Shown one piece after another: positions 8,544-17,819 of a stretch of 64,000 nt of DNA. The translations under genes and the position numbers were made by a program. Location of the stretch: assembly GCF_000382205.1 (NCBI RefSeq), contig NZ_KB907786.1:1116001-1180000 (forward strand), read 5' to 3'. The number at the start of each line of letters is the position of its first letter. Position 1 is the first letter of the stretch. Under the pieces are notes generated by a model, which made no database searches, was not told where the DNA came from, and was given only the letters and a program-made list of their open reading frames with translations. This DNA comes from Dyadobacter beijingensis DSM 21582 (GTDB lineage: Bacteria; Bacteroidota; Bacteroidia; Cytophagales; Spirosomataceae).

Positions 8544-9431
8544 ATGAAACAAACGCTTTTAGCCGTTGCTATGCTCTTTGTACTGGGCTCATGCGCGAGC
8601 AAGAAAAAATTGCTTTCTGCGCAGAAGCAAGCCAATGAGATCCAAATCCAACTGGACAAAGCAAGAGCCGACCTGAATGATTGTGACAGCAGAACTGCTG
8701 GCTTGAATAATGATTTGAAGGCCAAAAATGACGAACTGACCAGCAAAAATGCCAAACTGAAAGAGCTGGAAGAACAGGTTGAATTCCTTAAAAAGAACAA
8801 CAACAACCTTTTGGATCGCATGTCCGACCTTTCGGTAATCTCGAAAGAAGGTTCGGAAAGCATCAAAAAATCGCTCGCGATGATGGACCAGCAAGGTGCC
8901 CAAATCCGCGACCTGAACAAGAGCATCCAGCACAAAGATTCTTTGAACATGGCGCTGGTACTCAACCTGAAACGTTCACTTGCTGACGTAAGCGACGAAG
9001 ACGTACAGATCGAAGTGAAAAAAGGTGTCGTTTACGTATCCCTTTCCGATAAGATGTTGTTCAAATCGGGTAGCTCGGTGATCAACTCCGCTGCTGAAAC
9101 CGTACTTTCCAAAGTGGCGAAAATCCTGAACGACTACAAAGAGATCGAAATCCTGATCGAAGGTCACACGGATAATGTACCTATCGCAACGGACAAAGTG
9201 GCTGATAACTGGGATCTTTCTGTATTGCGTGCAACTTCTGTGGCGCGTACCCTGCAAAAGAAATACGGCGTTGAGCCGGTTCGTATGATCGCCGGTGGCC
9301 GTGGAGAATATCTCCCCAAAGTGGCTAACGATTCAGCGCCTAACCGCAGCCTGAACCGTCGTACCGAGATCATCATTACGCCGAAACTCGACCAGTTCTT
9401 CAACCTTTACACGCCAAATGCTGGTAAATAA
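8544..9431 (+). CDS. OmpA family lipoprotein with coiled coil
   Basis: A 295-residue protein. A lipoprotein signal peptide ends in LGSC (Cys17). A long coiled coil follows (about residues 20-140, heptads rich in Lys, Asn, Asp and Leu), then a C-terminal OmpA domain (about 150-280). The peptidoglycan-binding pattern is present: IEGHTDNVP, LSVLRATSVARTL and NRSLNRRTEI. It should be tethered to the outer membrane by lipid while the OmpA domain grips peptidoglycan, giving envelope stability. It is monocistronic, with its own terminator at 9455. Confidence 0.93.
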   Translation: MKQTLLAVAMLFVLGSCASKKKLLSAQKQANEIQIQLDKARADLNDCDSRTAGLNNDLKAKNDELTSKNAKLKELEEQVEFLKKNNNNLLDRMSDLSVISKEGSESIKKSLAMMDQQGAQIRDLNKSIQHKDSLNMALVLNLKRSLADVSDEDVQIEVKKGVVYVSLSDKMLFKSGSSVINSAAETVLSKVAKILNDYKEIEILIEGHTDNVPIATDKVADNWDLSVLRATSVARTLQKKYGVEPVRMIAGGRGEYLPKVANDSAPNRSLNRRTEIIITPKLDQFFNLYTPNAGK

Positions 9432-9454
9432 GGTCAACTGAGGAAATTTTCAAG

Positions 9455-9487
9455 GAGGGTCCGTCGGCAAATGACGGGCCCTTTTTT
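9455..9487 (+). terminator. Rho-independent terminator after the OmpA gene
   Basis: The stem GGGTCCGTC (9457-9465) pairs with GACGGGCCC (9473-9481), with one G-U pair, followed by TTTTTT. Confidence 0.85.
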
Positions 9488-9524
9488 GTGTTCAGCCTAC
9501 TCAATTTTTATAAACAACACCGAT

Positions 9525-10478
9525 ATGACAGGCCCTGTACCCACCCGCGCGACCATCGAAGCGGCCCACGCGCTCGTTAAACCCTACATTCGCCACACCC
9601 CGGTAATGACCTCGCAGTTTTTGAATGAACTGTCGGGCGCGGAGTTGTATTTCAAATGTGAAAACCTGCAAAAAATCGGCGCATTCAAGGCGCGGGGCGG
9701 GTTGAATGCCGTGCTGTCGCTTACGGAAACCCAGCTGGCGAACGGCGTCATCACGCACTCGTCGGGCAACCATGCGCAGGCGATCGCATTCTCAGCGCAG
9801 AAAACAGGGGCGACATGTTACATCGTGATGCCTGAAAATTCTCCGAAAGTGAAGATAGCCGCCGTGGAAGGTTACGGGGCCGAAATCACATTTTGCAAAA
9901 ATACTCCCGAAGACCGGCAACGGACCGTCGACGAGATCGTCGCACGCACGGGCGCGACTTTTTTACATCCATTCAATAATTACGAGGTCATTGCAGGCCA
10001 GGCCACGGCCGCGAAGGAACTGATAGAAGATGCAGGCGTAACGCTGGACGCGATTGTAGCGCCGGTAGGAGGGGGCGGGTTGTTGAGCGGAACGGCGTTG
10101 TCGGCCCGGTATTTTTCGCCGGGGACGAAGGTCTACGCCGGTGAGCCGGAAGGTGCGGCGGACGCGATACTGTCTTTCAGAAGCGATAAAATTGAGAAGG
10201 CGCCGTATGTCAATACCATCGCCGACGGCCTGCTCACTTACCTGGGCGACAAAACTTTCCCGATCATCAAATCGGAGGTGACGGACATCTTTACGGTTTC
10301 CGACGAGGAGATTATCCAGGCCATGCGCTATCTGTGGGAGAGAATGAAGATCGTCGTAGAGCCATCGGGAGCCGTTTCGACTGCCGCAGTGCTGAAAAAC
10401 AAGGCCGTATTTGAAGGTAAGAAAGTGGGCATTATCATTTCCGGCGGGAATGTCGACCTGGGCAGGTTGCCGTTCTGA
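9525..10478 (+). CDS. Threonine/serine dehydratase (PLP fold type II)
   Basis: A 317-residue cytoplasmic enzyme. The PLP lysine is Lys55 in GAFKARGG; the substrate loop SSGNHAQA is at about residues 79-86 and the phosphate-binding glycine loop GGGGLLSG at about 182-189. It should deaminate threonine to 2-oxobutanoate and/or serine to pyruvate. There is no C-terminal ACT regulatory domain, so it resembles catabolic threonine ammonia-lyase or the related serine racemase rather than biosynthetic IlvA. ATG 9525 is used because the upstream extension runs through the OmpA terminator. Confidence 0.9.
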   Translation: MTGPVPTRATIEAAHALVKPYIRHTPVMTSQFLNELSGAELYFKCENLQKIGAFKARGGLNAVLSLTETQLANGVITHSSGNHAQAIAFSAQKTGATCYIVMPENSPKVKIAAVEGYGAEITFCKNTPEDRQRTVDEIVARTGATFLHPFNNYEVIAGQATAAKELIEDAGVTLDAIVAPVGGGGLLSGTALSARYFSPGTKVYAGEPEGAADAILSFRSDKIEKAPYVNTIADGLLTYLGDKTFPIIKSEVTDIFTVSDEEIIQAMRYLWERMKIVVEPSGAVSTAAVLKNKAVFEGKKVGIIISGGNVDLGRLPF

Positions 10479-10563
10479 CCGGGCATTGAACGGAAGATTT
10501 TGTTGTCCCGATATGCGCATTCCGGGGCAATGCCGTTATAGTAGGAAATTTAGGATGCGTGTT

Positions 10564-10571
10564 TATATTTG
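10564..10571 (+). promoter_or_regulatory. Candidate -7 box for the 10.6 kb lipoprotein gene
   Basis: TATATTTG matches the Bacteroidota -7 consensus TAnnTTTG and lies 27 bases before the ATG. No clear -33 TTTG element is seen. Confidence 0.4.
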
Positions 10572-10598
10572 AAAATTGTTTACTCTTAAAATTGAAGT

Positions 10599-11078
10599 AT
10601 GAAAAAGCTGATTTTTTGTTGTCTGGTAGTACTAATGGGCGCTTGCAAGGATGACAAGAAGGACCCTGAACCGGAAACGGATTATGCACCGAGCTTTGTA
10701 GGAGTTTATGAGACCACCACGGTGGAAGGCGGCATTACCAGCCGTTACAAATGGGACGTGACCACCGAGGCGAAGAACCAGCTGAACGTAAAATACACGA
10801 AGAATACGGAGGTAAAAGTGTCGGGTACGACCATTTCTCTCACGCAGGAGTACCCGCTGGTAGCAGTGAAAACGACGGCACAGGACAATTTCGAGGTGAA
10901 CGAGAAGGTGAATGTGACCCAAAGTACCAACCAGGCGCTCAATGTAAGGCTAAGCGGTATCGGCAGCCGCATCGTGAACGGTAGCGGTGTAGCACAGATC
11001 AACATCACCCTGAAATCTTCCGAAGCCAGCACCGGCTTGCCCGACGAGGAAGTGTACCTGGAATTCAAGAAGAAATAA
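10599..11078 (+). CDS. Small lipoprotein of unknown function
   Basis: A 159-residue protein with a lipoprotein signal peptide (KLIFCCLVVLMGAC, lipidated Cys at about 16) and a charged linker (KDDKKDPEPE). The body of alternating hydrophobic residues is probably all beta. I recognise no family. It sits alone between the dehydratase and the convergent nuclease gene, with a terminator immediately after. Confidence 0.75.
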   Translation: MKKLIFCCLVVLMGACKDDKKDPEPETDYAPSFVGVYETTTVEGGITSRYKWDVTTEAKNQLNVKYTKNTEVKVSGTTISLTQEYPLVAVKTTAQDNFEVNEKVNVTQSTNQALNVRLSGIGSRIVNGSGVAQINITLKSSEASTGLPDEEVYLEFKKK

Positions 11079-11096
11079 CGGCATTGCAATACGAAC

Positions 11097-11132
11097 GGAA
11101 GGCGGATGAGCACATACTCATTCGCCTTTTTT
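11097..11132 (+). terminator. Terminator after the lipoprotein gene
   Basis: AAGGCGGATGAG pairs with CTCATTCGCCTT across the loop CACATA, followed by TTTT. It lies between two convergent genes and may act on both, though the T tract is on the plus side. Confidence 0.8.
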
Positions 11133-11147
11133 GCATTGTAGACTACC

Positions 11148-14054
11148 TTACCTGCCGCAAATACCCGTGAAATCGCAGAATTTGCAGGTGGTGAGGTCGT
11201 CCGTTTTGCGGAAAGGCACGTCCGGGTCGAGCATGACATTCAGGATGTCGGTTAGTATCACTTCCGATTTTTCGATGAATTCTTCCGGCGCCGGCTGGTC
11301 GGTCAGTTCCAGCGGGTTGGCGATCAGGTTTTTCGGATCGCGGAACGAGTAGAAGCCCGATTTGACCGGGTGCTCGCCGAAATTATAGGTGTTACCACGC
11401 AATGTCAGGCCGTTTTCCTCCTTCATGCGGCGGTACATGAGGTATTCGTAAATCCAGAGCTGGCGCACGTAGCCCATCTTGCGGTCGGGGTCGAAGCGGA
11501 TCACTTCCTCGCGGCTTACGGGGTCGGCGAGTTTTTGCTTGCCGGTCAGCTCCACGCTGCCGGTTTTGTAATCCATCACATATAATGTACCCTCTTCGCC
11601 CAGCTCGATGCGGTCGATCTTTCCGCCCAGGCGCACGGGTGTGTAGGCGCCTTGCAGCACGAGCTGAATGCGCGTGTGGAGCGGCTGTTCGGCGGCCAGG
11701 ATTTTGCGGCGCGGTTTCTGGGCCATATGGTGCCGCAGGAAAGTCAGGATTTGCTGCTCGCCGATCTGGTAGTAAATGCGGTTCAGCCCAAGGTCGGTCA
11801 CGTAGCCTTTGAAAAGCCGGTCGAATTCCTCGCGCAGCACGGTCGTGATCTGCGCTTCCGACGGGTCATTGTCGAGCAGGAAAAACTCGTGGTCGAGGCG
11901 TTCCAGCGAGGCGTGCAGCCAGGTACCGATTTTGTCCATGCCCAGCTCTTCTTCCACTTCCTCCTTCTCTTTTACGCCCGCAATGTGTTTGAGGTAAAAC
12001 TGCATCGAGCAGCGGATAAATTCATTCAAATGCGTTGGATAAATGCCTTTGCCGTCGAGGTAGGCGCGAATGGCGGCAATGAGCGCATCGTCCTTATGCA
12101 CCACTTCTTCAAGCTCCTGCTGCCGGCTGGCTTCGAAAACCACGGTTTTGTTCTCCATGCGGATGCGTGGGTTGAATGCGGCCAGTTCGTATTCGATTTG
12201 CCGTACGAAACGGCTTTTTTCGCCCCCGCCGGGCGCGTCGTTCGTGCTCGTATACAGGATATGCACCTCCGACGCGCGTTGCAGCAGCCGGTAAAAGTGG
12301 TACGACATCACCGCTTCCTGGTGCTGGTGCGTAGGCAGCCCCACGGCCTGCGCCGCATCGAACGGAATGAGTGAGTTTTGCCGCTTCGACGCCGGTATAA
12401 CACCTTCGTTGGCCGAAAGAATGATGATCCGCTCGAAATCAAGCGCCCGCGTTTCAAGCATACCCATGATTTGCAGGTTGCTGATCGGCTCGCCGCTGAA
12501 CGGAATGCGCGTCTGGCGGATCAGTTCGAACATAAAAGACCGCAGGGTGCGCAGCGTGATAAGCTCCGCCCGTTCTTCGATAGTCTGTTCGAACTGTTTC
12601 AGCAATGTGTAAAAAAGATAGAGATATTCGGTTTCAAGGGCATTTTTGTAATCCTTGTAAACCTCCCTGAGCAACTCGATAAGCTGGTAAAACGATCGGA
12701 TTACCTGTTGCGCATTGTTTTTCTCCCAACGGGTAAACAGGATCTTAAACAACGGATGATGATCCCCCAGTTCGATCAGTTCATCGGAGCTGAGGAATAC
12801 CTGGTTGCCGTCGGTAATCTCGCGTAATGTGCGCTGAATGATCGTCTGCCCGTCTTCCAGCGGCGTAAGCGCCACGTGTTCGTAATGCCGGATAAACGGG
12901 TGGTTCAGGATCTTGTCAATGGATTTATGCCCGAATTTCGGGATGTAAACGGTTTTGCCGCTCCGCGTGCGGAATTCCACCACGTGCTGCTGCAACTCGA
13001 AAAGGCCGTCCACGAGCGTGTAAAGCAGCGAGTTGCGCATGGAAAGGCCCATTGTCACGTTCAGGTCGCGGACAGACTCGTCCAGCGAATAGAGCATCGG
13101 CAGCAGCAGGTTTTCGTCGGCAAGCACAATGGCCGTGGGAATGGGCTCCTCTTCGGATTCGAATGCGCTCATACGCTGGTACAGTTCGCCGGCCACCTTC
13201 GTTTGGAGGGTCGCGTTGGGCACGCCGTAAATGGTGATCTGCTTTTCGGAAGAAAGCAGGTCGTCGCCCGTCCAGTTCCATTCGCCGAATTCCTTGCTGC
13301 GCTGGTATTCGCGCAGGCTCTTGCCGGCCTCCACCACCGTATTTTCCGACATATAATACCGGTCGGAATCCCAAAGTACCTCGGCTTTTTTGGCTTTGAT
13401 CAATGCCGTCACAATCGTCCGTTCCGATGTCGTGAATGCATTGAAACCGGCAAAATAAATGCGCTCCGCATCCGCGCGGGTTTCGGTGAGTGCCGTAATG
13501 TCCTCGGCCAGTTCGCGGTAAGCCATGCCGCGGTAAGCCTTGCCCTTGGCGAGCAGCCGCTGCCTGAAAGACTGGTATACCTTATTAATATTCTCAAAAA
13601 GCGAGAAATACTGCTTCGAACCGCCTTCGCTTTGGAGCGTTTTGCCTTCCGGCAGGCTTTCCTGCCAGCGCGAGAGTGTGTGCGCTTCCGAGAGGTATTC
13701 AAAGAGAAAATCGGCCTTGACAAGGTATTGATCGATCCGGTCGAGGTCGCTCAGCAGTACCGATGCCCAGCCCATGAAGCGGTCGAACTGCACGTCCGGG
13801 TCGATTTCACGGAATGTTTCGTAGAGATCGAACAGCAAATGCACGGGGTCTTCGATTTCGAGGCTGCAAATGCTTTCCACGAAATCGTCGATGGCCATAA
13901 CACCGGGGCTCATCATGGCCTCGGTGGTTTCGCCGGCGAGCTCCTGCATCAGGAAAAACGCCGCACGCCGCGTCGGCACCACGATTTGCACGCGGTCGAG
14001 CGAGGTATGATTGGCCAGAATGCGTTTGGCGACGAGGTTCAGGAACGAGGGCAT
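11148..14054 (-). CDS. AddB-like PD-(D/E)XK nuclease/helicase-like protein
   Basis: A 968-residue protein resembling the AddB/RexB side of the AddAB recombination nuclease. The N-terminal region has IVVPTRRAAFFL, where AddB proteins carry a degenerate helicase-like domain. The C-terminal PD-(D/E)XK nuclease core is at about residues 815-850 (GKIDRIEL then VMDYKTGSVE), and the C-terminal cysteines CKFCDFTGIC recall the iron-sulfur staple of AddB-type nucleases. It should process double-strand DNA ends for recombination; an AddA partner is not in the window. ATG 14054 is chosen because the upstream extension overlaps the preceding gene's end. It is last in the lpxK-porin-miaE-addB operon. Confidence 0.85.
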   Translation of the reverse strand: MPSFLNLVAKRILANHTSLDRVQIVVPTRRAAFFLMQELAGETTEAMMSPGVMAIDDFVESICSLEIEDPVHLLFDLYETFREIDPDVQFDRFMGWASVLLSDLDRIDQYLVKADFLFEYLSEAHTLSRWQESLPEGKTLQSEGGSKQYFSLFENINKVYQSFRQRLLAKGKAYRGMAYRELAEDITALTETRADAERIYFAGFNAFTTSERTIVTALIKAKKAEVLWDSDRYYMSENTVVEAGKSLREYQRSKEFGEWNWTGDDLLSSEKQITIYGVPNATLQTKVAGELYQRMSAFESEEEPIPTAIVLADENLLLPMLYSLDESVRDLNVTMGLSMRNSLLYTLVDGLFELQQHVVEFRTRSGKTVYIPKFGHKSIDKILNHPFIRHYEHVALTPLEDGQTIIQRTLREITDGNQVFLSSDELIELGDHHPLFKILFTRWEKNNAQQVIRSFYQLIELLREVYKDYKNALETEYLYLFYTLLKQFEQTIEERAELITLRTLRSFMFELIRQTRIPFSGEPISNLQIMGMLETRALDFERIIILSANEGVIPASKRQNSLIPFDAAQAVGLPTHQHQEAVMSYHFYRLLQRASEVHILYTSTNDAPGGGEKSRFVRQIEYELAAFNPRIRMENKTVVFEASRQQELEEVVHKDDALIAAIRAYLDGKGIYPTHLNEFIRCSMQFYLKHIAGVKEKEEVEEELGMDKIGTWLHASLERLDHEFFLLDNDPSEAQITTVLREEFDRLFKGYVTDLGLNRIYYQIGEQQILTFLRHHMAQKPRRKILAAEQPLHTRIQLVLQGAYTPVRLGGKIDRIELGEEGTLYVMDYKTGSVELTGKQKLADPVSREEVIRFDPDRKMGYVRQLWIYEYLMYRRMKEENGLTLRGNTYNFGEHPVKSGFYSFRDPKNLIANPLELTDQPAPEEFIEKSEVILTDILNVMLDPDVPFRKTDDLTTCKFCDFTGICGR

Positions 14055-14082
14055 CGGGAAGCGGAATGTAAGTACTTTTATA

Positions 14083-14679
14083 TCAATGAATGCGGTCCCC
14101 GCGCGGGCTAAGCGACTGCATAATGGCCGCTTCGGCATGCAGGAGCTCTTTCCAGCGTGCGCGTACCTTGTCGGCAGGCATGTAGGTTTCGGCGAGTTCG
14201 AGGAATGTGCGGTAATGCCCTGCCTCGGAGACCATCAGTTCGCGGTAAAATTTTTGCAGCGATTCGTCTTCCAGGTTCTCCGAAAGCAGCTTGAACCGCT
14301 CGCAGCTCCGCGCCTCGATCAGCCCGCAGATCAGCAGCCGGTCGAGGAACATTTTTTCATTATCTCCTTTGGTAATGAGCTGCAACAGCTGGTTTACATA
14401 TTCGTCCTTCCGCTGCCGGCCGAGCGGGATATTTCTTTTCTTCAATTCTTTCAAGACCCGCTGAAAATGGCCCCATTCCTCGGCTACGATGGGCGTCAGG
14501 GTTTCCACCATCAGCGCCTTGTCGGGATAATGCACGATCAGCGAAATGCAGCTCGACGCAGCCTTCTGCTCGCAATACGCGTGGTCTATCAGCACATCGC
14601 CGATCTGCATGGCGGCAATGTCGGTCCAGCGGGGATCGGTGGGAAGTTCCAGCCCGAGCGTAGTGAGTGATGTTGCCAT
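14083..14679 (-). CDS. miaE: tRNA-(ms2io6A)-hydroxylase (MiaE-like diiron protein)
   Basis: A 198-residue ferritin-fold diiron protein. The ligand pattern is visible: Glu37 in DHAYCEQKAA, Glu67/68 and His71 in AEEWGHF, Glu122 and Glu127 in IEARSCERF, and Glu152 and His155 in SEAGHY. The MiaE family hydroxylates the isopentenyl side chain of 2-methylthio-N6-isopentenyladenosine at position 37 of tRNA. The gene has 19 bases to the porin gene upstream and 28 bases to the addB-like gene downstream, consistent with one transcript. Confidence 0.9.
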   Translation of the reverse strand: MATSLTTLGLELPTDPRWTDIAAMQIGDVLIDHAYCEQKAASSCISLIVHYPDKALMVETLTPIVAEEWGHFQRVLKELKKRNIPLGRQRKDEYVNQLLQLITKGDNEKMFLDRLLICGLIEARSCERFKLLSENLEDESLQKFYRELMVSEAGHYRTFLELAETYMPADKVRARWKELLHAEAAIMQSLSPRGDRIH

Positions 14680-14698
14680 AAATCCAGTGTTTGTTCAG

Positions 14699-16690
14699 CT
14701 AGTCGAACAGCGGCCAGTTGATCCCGAACGAAAAGGACCGGGCCAGGCCGAGGTATCCGGGCGTAACATAGTATCCTTTCGGGAAAAGGCCGAAGCTGCC
14801 TCCCTGGTTAAGGTAAGACATTTTAAAGAATAACCGTACGCGTTTGATCCGTACATTGGCAAAACCGTCCACGACTACGTTTGCATTCAGACTTGTACTG
14901 TCCTGTAAATGAAACTGTTGCGTAATGGGCATATAGGCGTCGGCCAGGTAGGAAGAGCGGTAGCGCGCCGCGAGGCCGAGCTGGATGAACAATACTTTGG
15001 CATAGGTAAAATCGAAAGTAACCTCGCCGCTCGCGAACACGGTCGGAATGCGGATTACATCCTTGTTGTCGTTCAGCGTAAGGAAACCCATTGTTGTGAA
15101 GTTCCAGCGGTTCAGATGAATGCCGGAATTGAAACCTACGCGCAGCAACCGGAACCCTGCATTGAGCTGGCGCGGCACGGCGGCGGTATCATAATAAATG
15201 TAGTCGTTGATCTGGTGGATCTGGGCTTCGGGAACGAACTCGATTTTCTTCGTTTTCAAAGCCAGCGACGCGTAAATGGTCTGGACTTTGGTCGGGTCGA
15301 AGTTGGTCCGCCAGTCGAAATGGTTGCTGATGTAACGCTGCACGAGTAGATCGGGCGCCGTTTGGATGCTTTGGAATCCGGCCTTACCCCAGCGGGTGTT
15401 CAGCTCGCCTTTCAAACGATATTCCACGTTCCGGGCCAGGTTCAGATCGGCCTCGGCGGTCAGGTACTGCACGGAATCTTTGAGATAGTATCCCAGCCAC
15501 GCGCCGATGATGTTATCAAATTTCAGGCCGCTCCGGTAGGTCAGGAACGGATCGCCCTTTTCATTGGCCGACTGTGCCCCGCCCCGCATGCCGTAAAACC
15601 GCTGGCGCACATAAGCCCGATAATTGAAGCCTTCATAAAAACCCTTGATCCCGAATTTGTTATCAAACAGCCGGTAGTAAATGTCCTGTCGCGTTTGCGT
15701 GGAATCGAAGCGGGCCGCCGGGTAGATGCCCTTTTCCAGCCCGCGGGCCAGTTGGAGGTCGGTATAATGGTCGATCACGCTTTGCAGATCCGCCTGCTGG
15801 AACACCTGGAAGCCATTCGCGAGCCGGTACTGCTGGTATACATGGAACACATGCCGCCGCTCCCAGGAATTGGCGTTGTCGCTGATTTTCGCCGCGCCGT
15901 CATAGGAATAGGGGTCGGTAATGCCGTTTTCGACATTGGGTATCACGCCGCCCTGCTCGCGTACGCGCATGTTCAGGTGCCGGTAATTGGCGAGGATAAG
16001 GTATTTCTTGTTCTTGGAAAAAAAGCTGGTATGCGCCAGGAATGTCCAGTTCTGGCCCAGCAATGCGGCGGAACTCGAACTGATGGTGTTGGCGAAGCCG
16101 TATATTTTGTTCGAAGTAAGCCTGGTACCCCGTATCCCGAAGTTGAACCGCTGGTGTACGTTCTGGGTGTAAGCGAATGTCCCGAGCGAAGTTTTCCTCG
16201 GCCCCGACATAAAATCCAGTTCAGTGTGCTGCGATTTCGTGTCCACATAGGCCACCTCGTCCTGTTTGATCGCATAGGCGTCATATGCGCGCAGGCCCAG
16301 CTGGGTGCCAATCTCCTCGCGGGGCTGGAAAAACAGGTTCCGGGAGGCTGTCACGTGGTTTCCGAGGTCGGCCATTTTACCCCAGGCCTTATCCATCGGC
16401 ATCCAGCGGTGGAAATTGGTGAGCCCGGTGTCCACACGGTACCGTACCGAATCACGGTTGTTGAAAATGTCGTGTTCGTAGAAGTGCAGGGTCGTTTGCG
16501 GGCCGTAGATCGTTTTGGTACTATCATCCAGAATGGCCTGGCCTCCGCCGCCGCCGCGTGAACCGCCTCCGCTACCCCCGCCGCCCGGCATCCGTATATT
16601 TCCTGGCAGCTTCACCTGTCCATAAGCATTGGGTAGGGTGAGGAGTAAGCTGCATAAAACACACAGGAAGCTATATAAAACAATTCTCAT
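14699..16690 (-). CDS. Putative porin, outer membrane beta-barrel
   Basis: A 663-residue protein with a signal peptide (MRIVLYSFLCVLCSLLLTLP..YGQ), then a Gly-rich low-complexity stretch (about residues 32-50, GGGGSGGGS) and a long barrel-like region full of amphipathic strands and aromatic girdle residues. It matches the putative porin family of Bacteroidota, unusual in length and in its disordered N-terminal linker. It presumably inserts in the outer membrane; the solute is unknown. It lies 21 bases after lpxK in the same operon, so lipid A synthesis and an outer-membrane channel may be co-expressed. Confidence 0.82.
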   Translation of the reverse strand: MRIVLYSFLCVLCSLLLTLPNAYGQVKLPGNIRMPGGGGSGGGSRGGGGGQAILDDSTKTIYGPQTTLHFYEHDIFNNRDSVRYRVDTGLTNFHRWMPMDKAWGKMADLGNHVTASRNLFFQPREEIGTQLGLRAYDAYAIKQDEVAYVDTKSQHTELDFMSGPRKTSLGTFAYTQNVHQRFNFGIRGTRLTSNKIYGFANTISSSSAALLGQNWTFLAHTSFFSKNKKYLILANYRHLNMRVREQGGVIPNVENGITDPYSYDGAAKISDNANSWERRHVFHVYQQYRLANGFQVFQQADLQSVIDHYTDLQLARGLEKGIYPAARFDSTQTRQDIYYRLFDNKFGIKGFYEGFNYRAYVRQRFYGMRGGAQSANEKGDPFLTYRSGLKFDNIIGAWLGYYLKDSVQYLTAEADLNLARNVEYRLKGELNTRWGKAGFQSIQTAPDLLVQRYISNHFDWRTNFDPTKVQTIYASLALKTKKIEFVPEAQIHQINDYIYYDTAAVPRQLNAGFRLLRVGFNSGIHLNRWNFTTMGFLTLNDNKDVIRIPTVFASGEVTFDFTYAKVLFIQLGLAARYRSSYLADAYMPITQQFHLQDSTSLNANVVVDGFANVRIKRVRLFFKMSYLNQGGSFGLFPKGYYVTPGYLGLARSFSFGINWPLFD

Positions 16691-16711
16691 AGAGGAAACT
16701 ACATTCTGCGG

Positions 16712-17752
16712 TTAAAACCCGTTACCGGTCTGTGAAGTGACCCATTGCGCAAAGGCAGGTTCGTCGCTGCCGAAATCCACGGAAACGGGAATGTACGCAA
16801 AGCGGTCTGCGCAGCCTTTTGAAGCAACCAACGGTTTTAATTTGACCATGTCTTTTTCAGTCGTAACGACAAAAGTATCGTTTTTTAAGTTCTTAATCAG
16901 GTCTTCGACGTCGCCGGACGTGTAATTGTAGTGATCGGGGAAGACGTTCTGGTCTGTAACGACGAACCGTGTGGTAAGATATGCAGCGAACGGCGCCGGA
17001 TTTGCGATGCCGGCCGCCATTTTAACATTCTTTAACTGAACAGGCAGGCCTTCGTACGACACCGGTGCCGAATAGCGGGTGGTGGCGAAGAAAACCGGTA
17101 CACCCTCGCGCGTGCAGGCGCCGATGCTTGCGCGGATATTTTCCTTTTCTTGCATGCCTAATCCTTCCGGGCATTTGGTGACGATCACGGCGTCCGCTCT
17201 TTTTGCTCCACGGCGTCTTTCGCGCAGGCGGCCGGCAGGGAAGGGGTGGTCTTTGTAAAAAGGACGGTTATAGTCGTTCAGCAATATGTTCACGTCGCGC
17301 CGGATGGCACGGTGCTGGAATGCATCGTCGAGCAGTAGCAGGGGAATGTCCGGATGCTTTTCGTGGAGCTTCAAAGCGCCGTCCACCCGTTTTTCGCACA
17401 CCGCTACAATGGCTTTTCGATTGAATTTGGTATAAAACTGAAAGGGCTCGTCGCCGACCGTTGCCGCCGTGGCATTACTATCCGCTTCTATAAAGCCTTT
17501 TGTCGCGCGCCCGTAGCCGCGGCTGAGGATCGCGACGGGTACCTGGTGGGAAAACAGTCTGGTAAGGTATTCGATGACGGGCGTTTTGCCGGTTCCGCCG
17601 ACGGTGAGGTTGCCGACGACGATCACTTTTTGCGGTACTTTTCGGGAATGCAGGATGCCGCTGTCGAACAGGAAATTGCGCATGTCGGTGATGCTGCCAT
17701 ATAGCCACGAGAGGGGCAGCAATGCATTTTTTATCCAGGGCAGCTCTTTCAT
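16712..17752 (-). CDS. lpxK: Tetraacyldisaccharide 4'-kinase
   Basis: A 346-residue enzyme of lipid A biosynthesis that phosphorylates the 4'-position of tetraacyldisaccharide 1-phosphate to give lipid IVA at the inner membrane. It has the LpxK N-terminus (LPLSWLYGSITDMRNFLF) and the Walker A motif VVGNLTVGGTGKTPV (about residues 45-59), then LLLDDAFQHR and PAGRLRE, both typical. It is the first gene of the minus-strand operon and divergent from menC by 67 bases, where both promoters must lie. Confidence 0.95.
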   Translation of the reverse strand: MKELPWIKNALLPLSWLYGSITDMRNFLFDSGILHSRKVPQKVIVVGNLTVGGTGKTPVIEYLTRLFSHQVPVAILSRGYGRATKGFIEADSNATAATVGDEPFQFYTKFNRKAIVAVCEKRVDGALKLHEKHPDIPLLLLDDAFQHRAIRRDVNILLNDYNRPFYKDHPFPAGRLRERRRGAKRADAVIVTKCPEGLGMQEKENIRASIGACTREGVPVFFATTRYSAPVSYEGLPVQLKNVKMAAGIANPAPFAAYLTTRFVVTDQNVFPDHYNYTSGDVEDLIKNLKNDTFVVTTEKDMVKLKPLVASKGCADRFAYIPVSVDFGSDEPAFAQWVTSQTGNGF

Positions 17753-17819
17753 CCTGGTGCATAATTACGTAAATTTTGTCTAATATTGTGCCCCTTTTAA
17801 AATCTGACACCGCAAAATC

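Noticed and set aside
12876..14111. Long plus-strand open frame inside the addB-like gene
   Set aside because: It lies antisense to a gene with clear nuclease motifs. Its translation is rich in Arg, His and Val without any motif, typical of shadows in GC-rich DNA.
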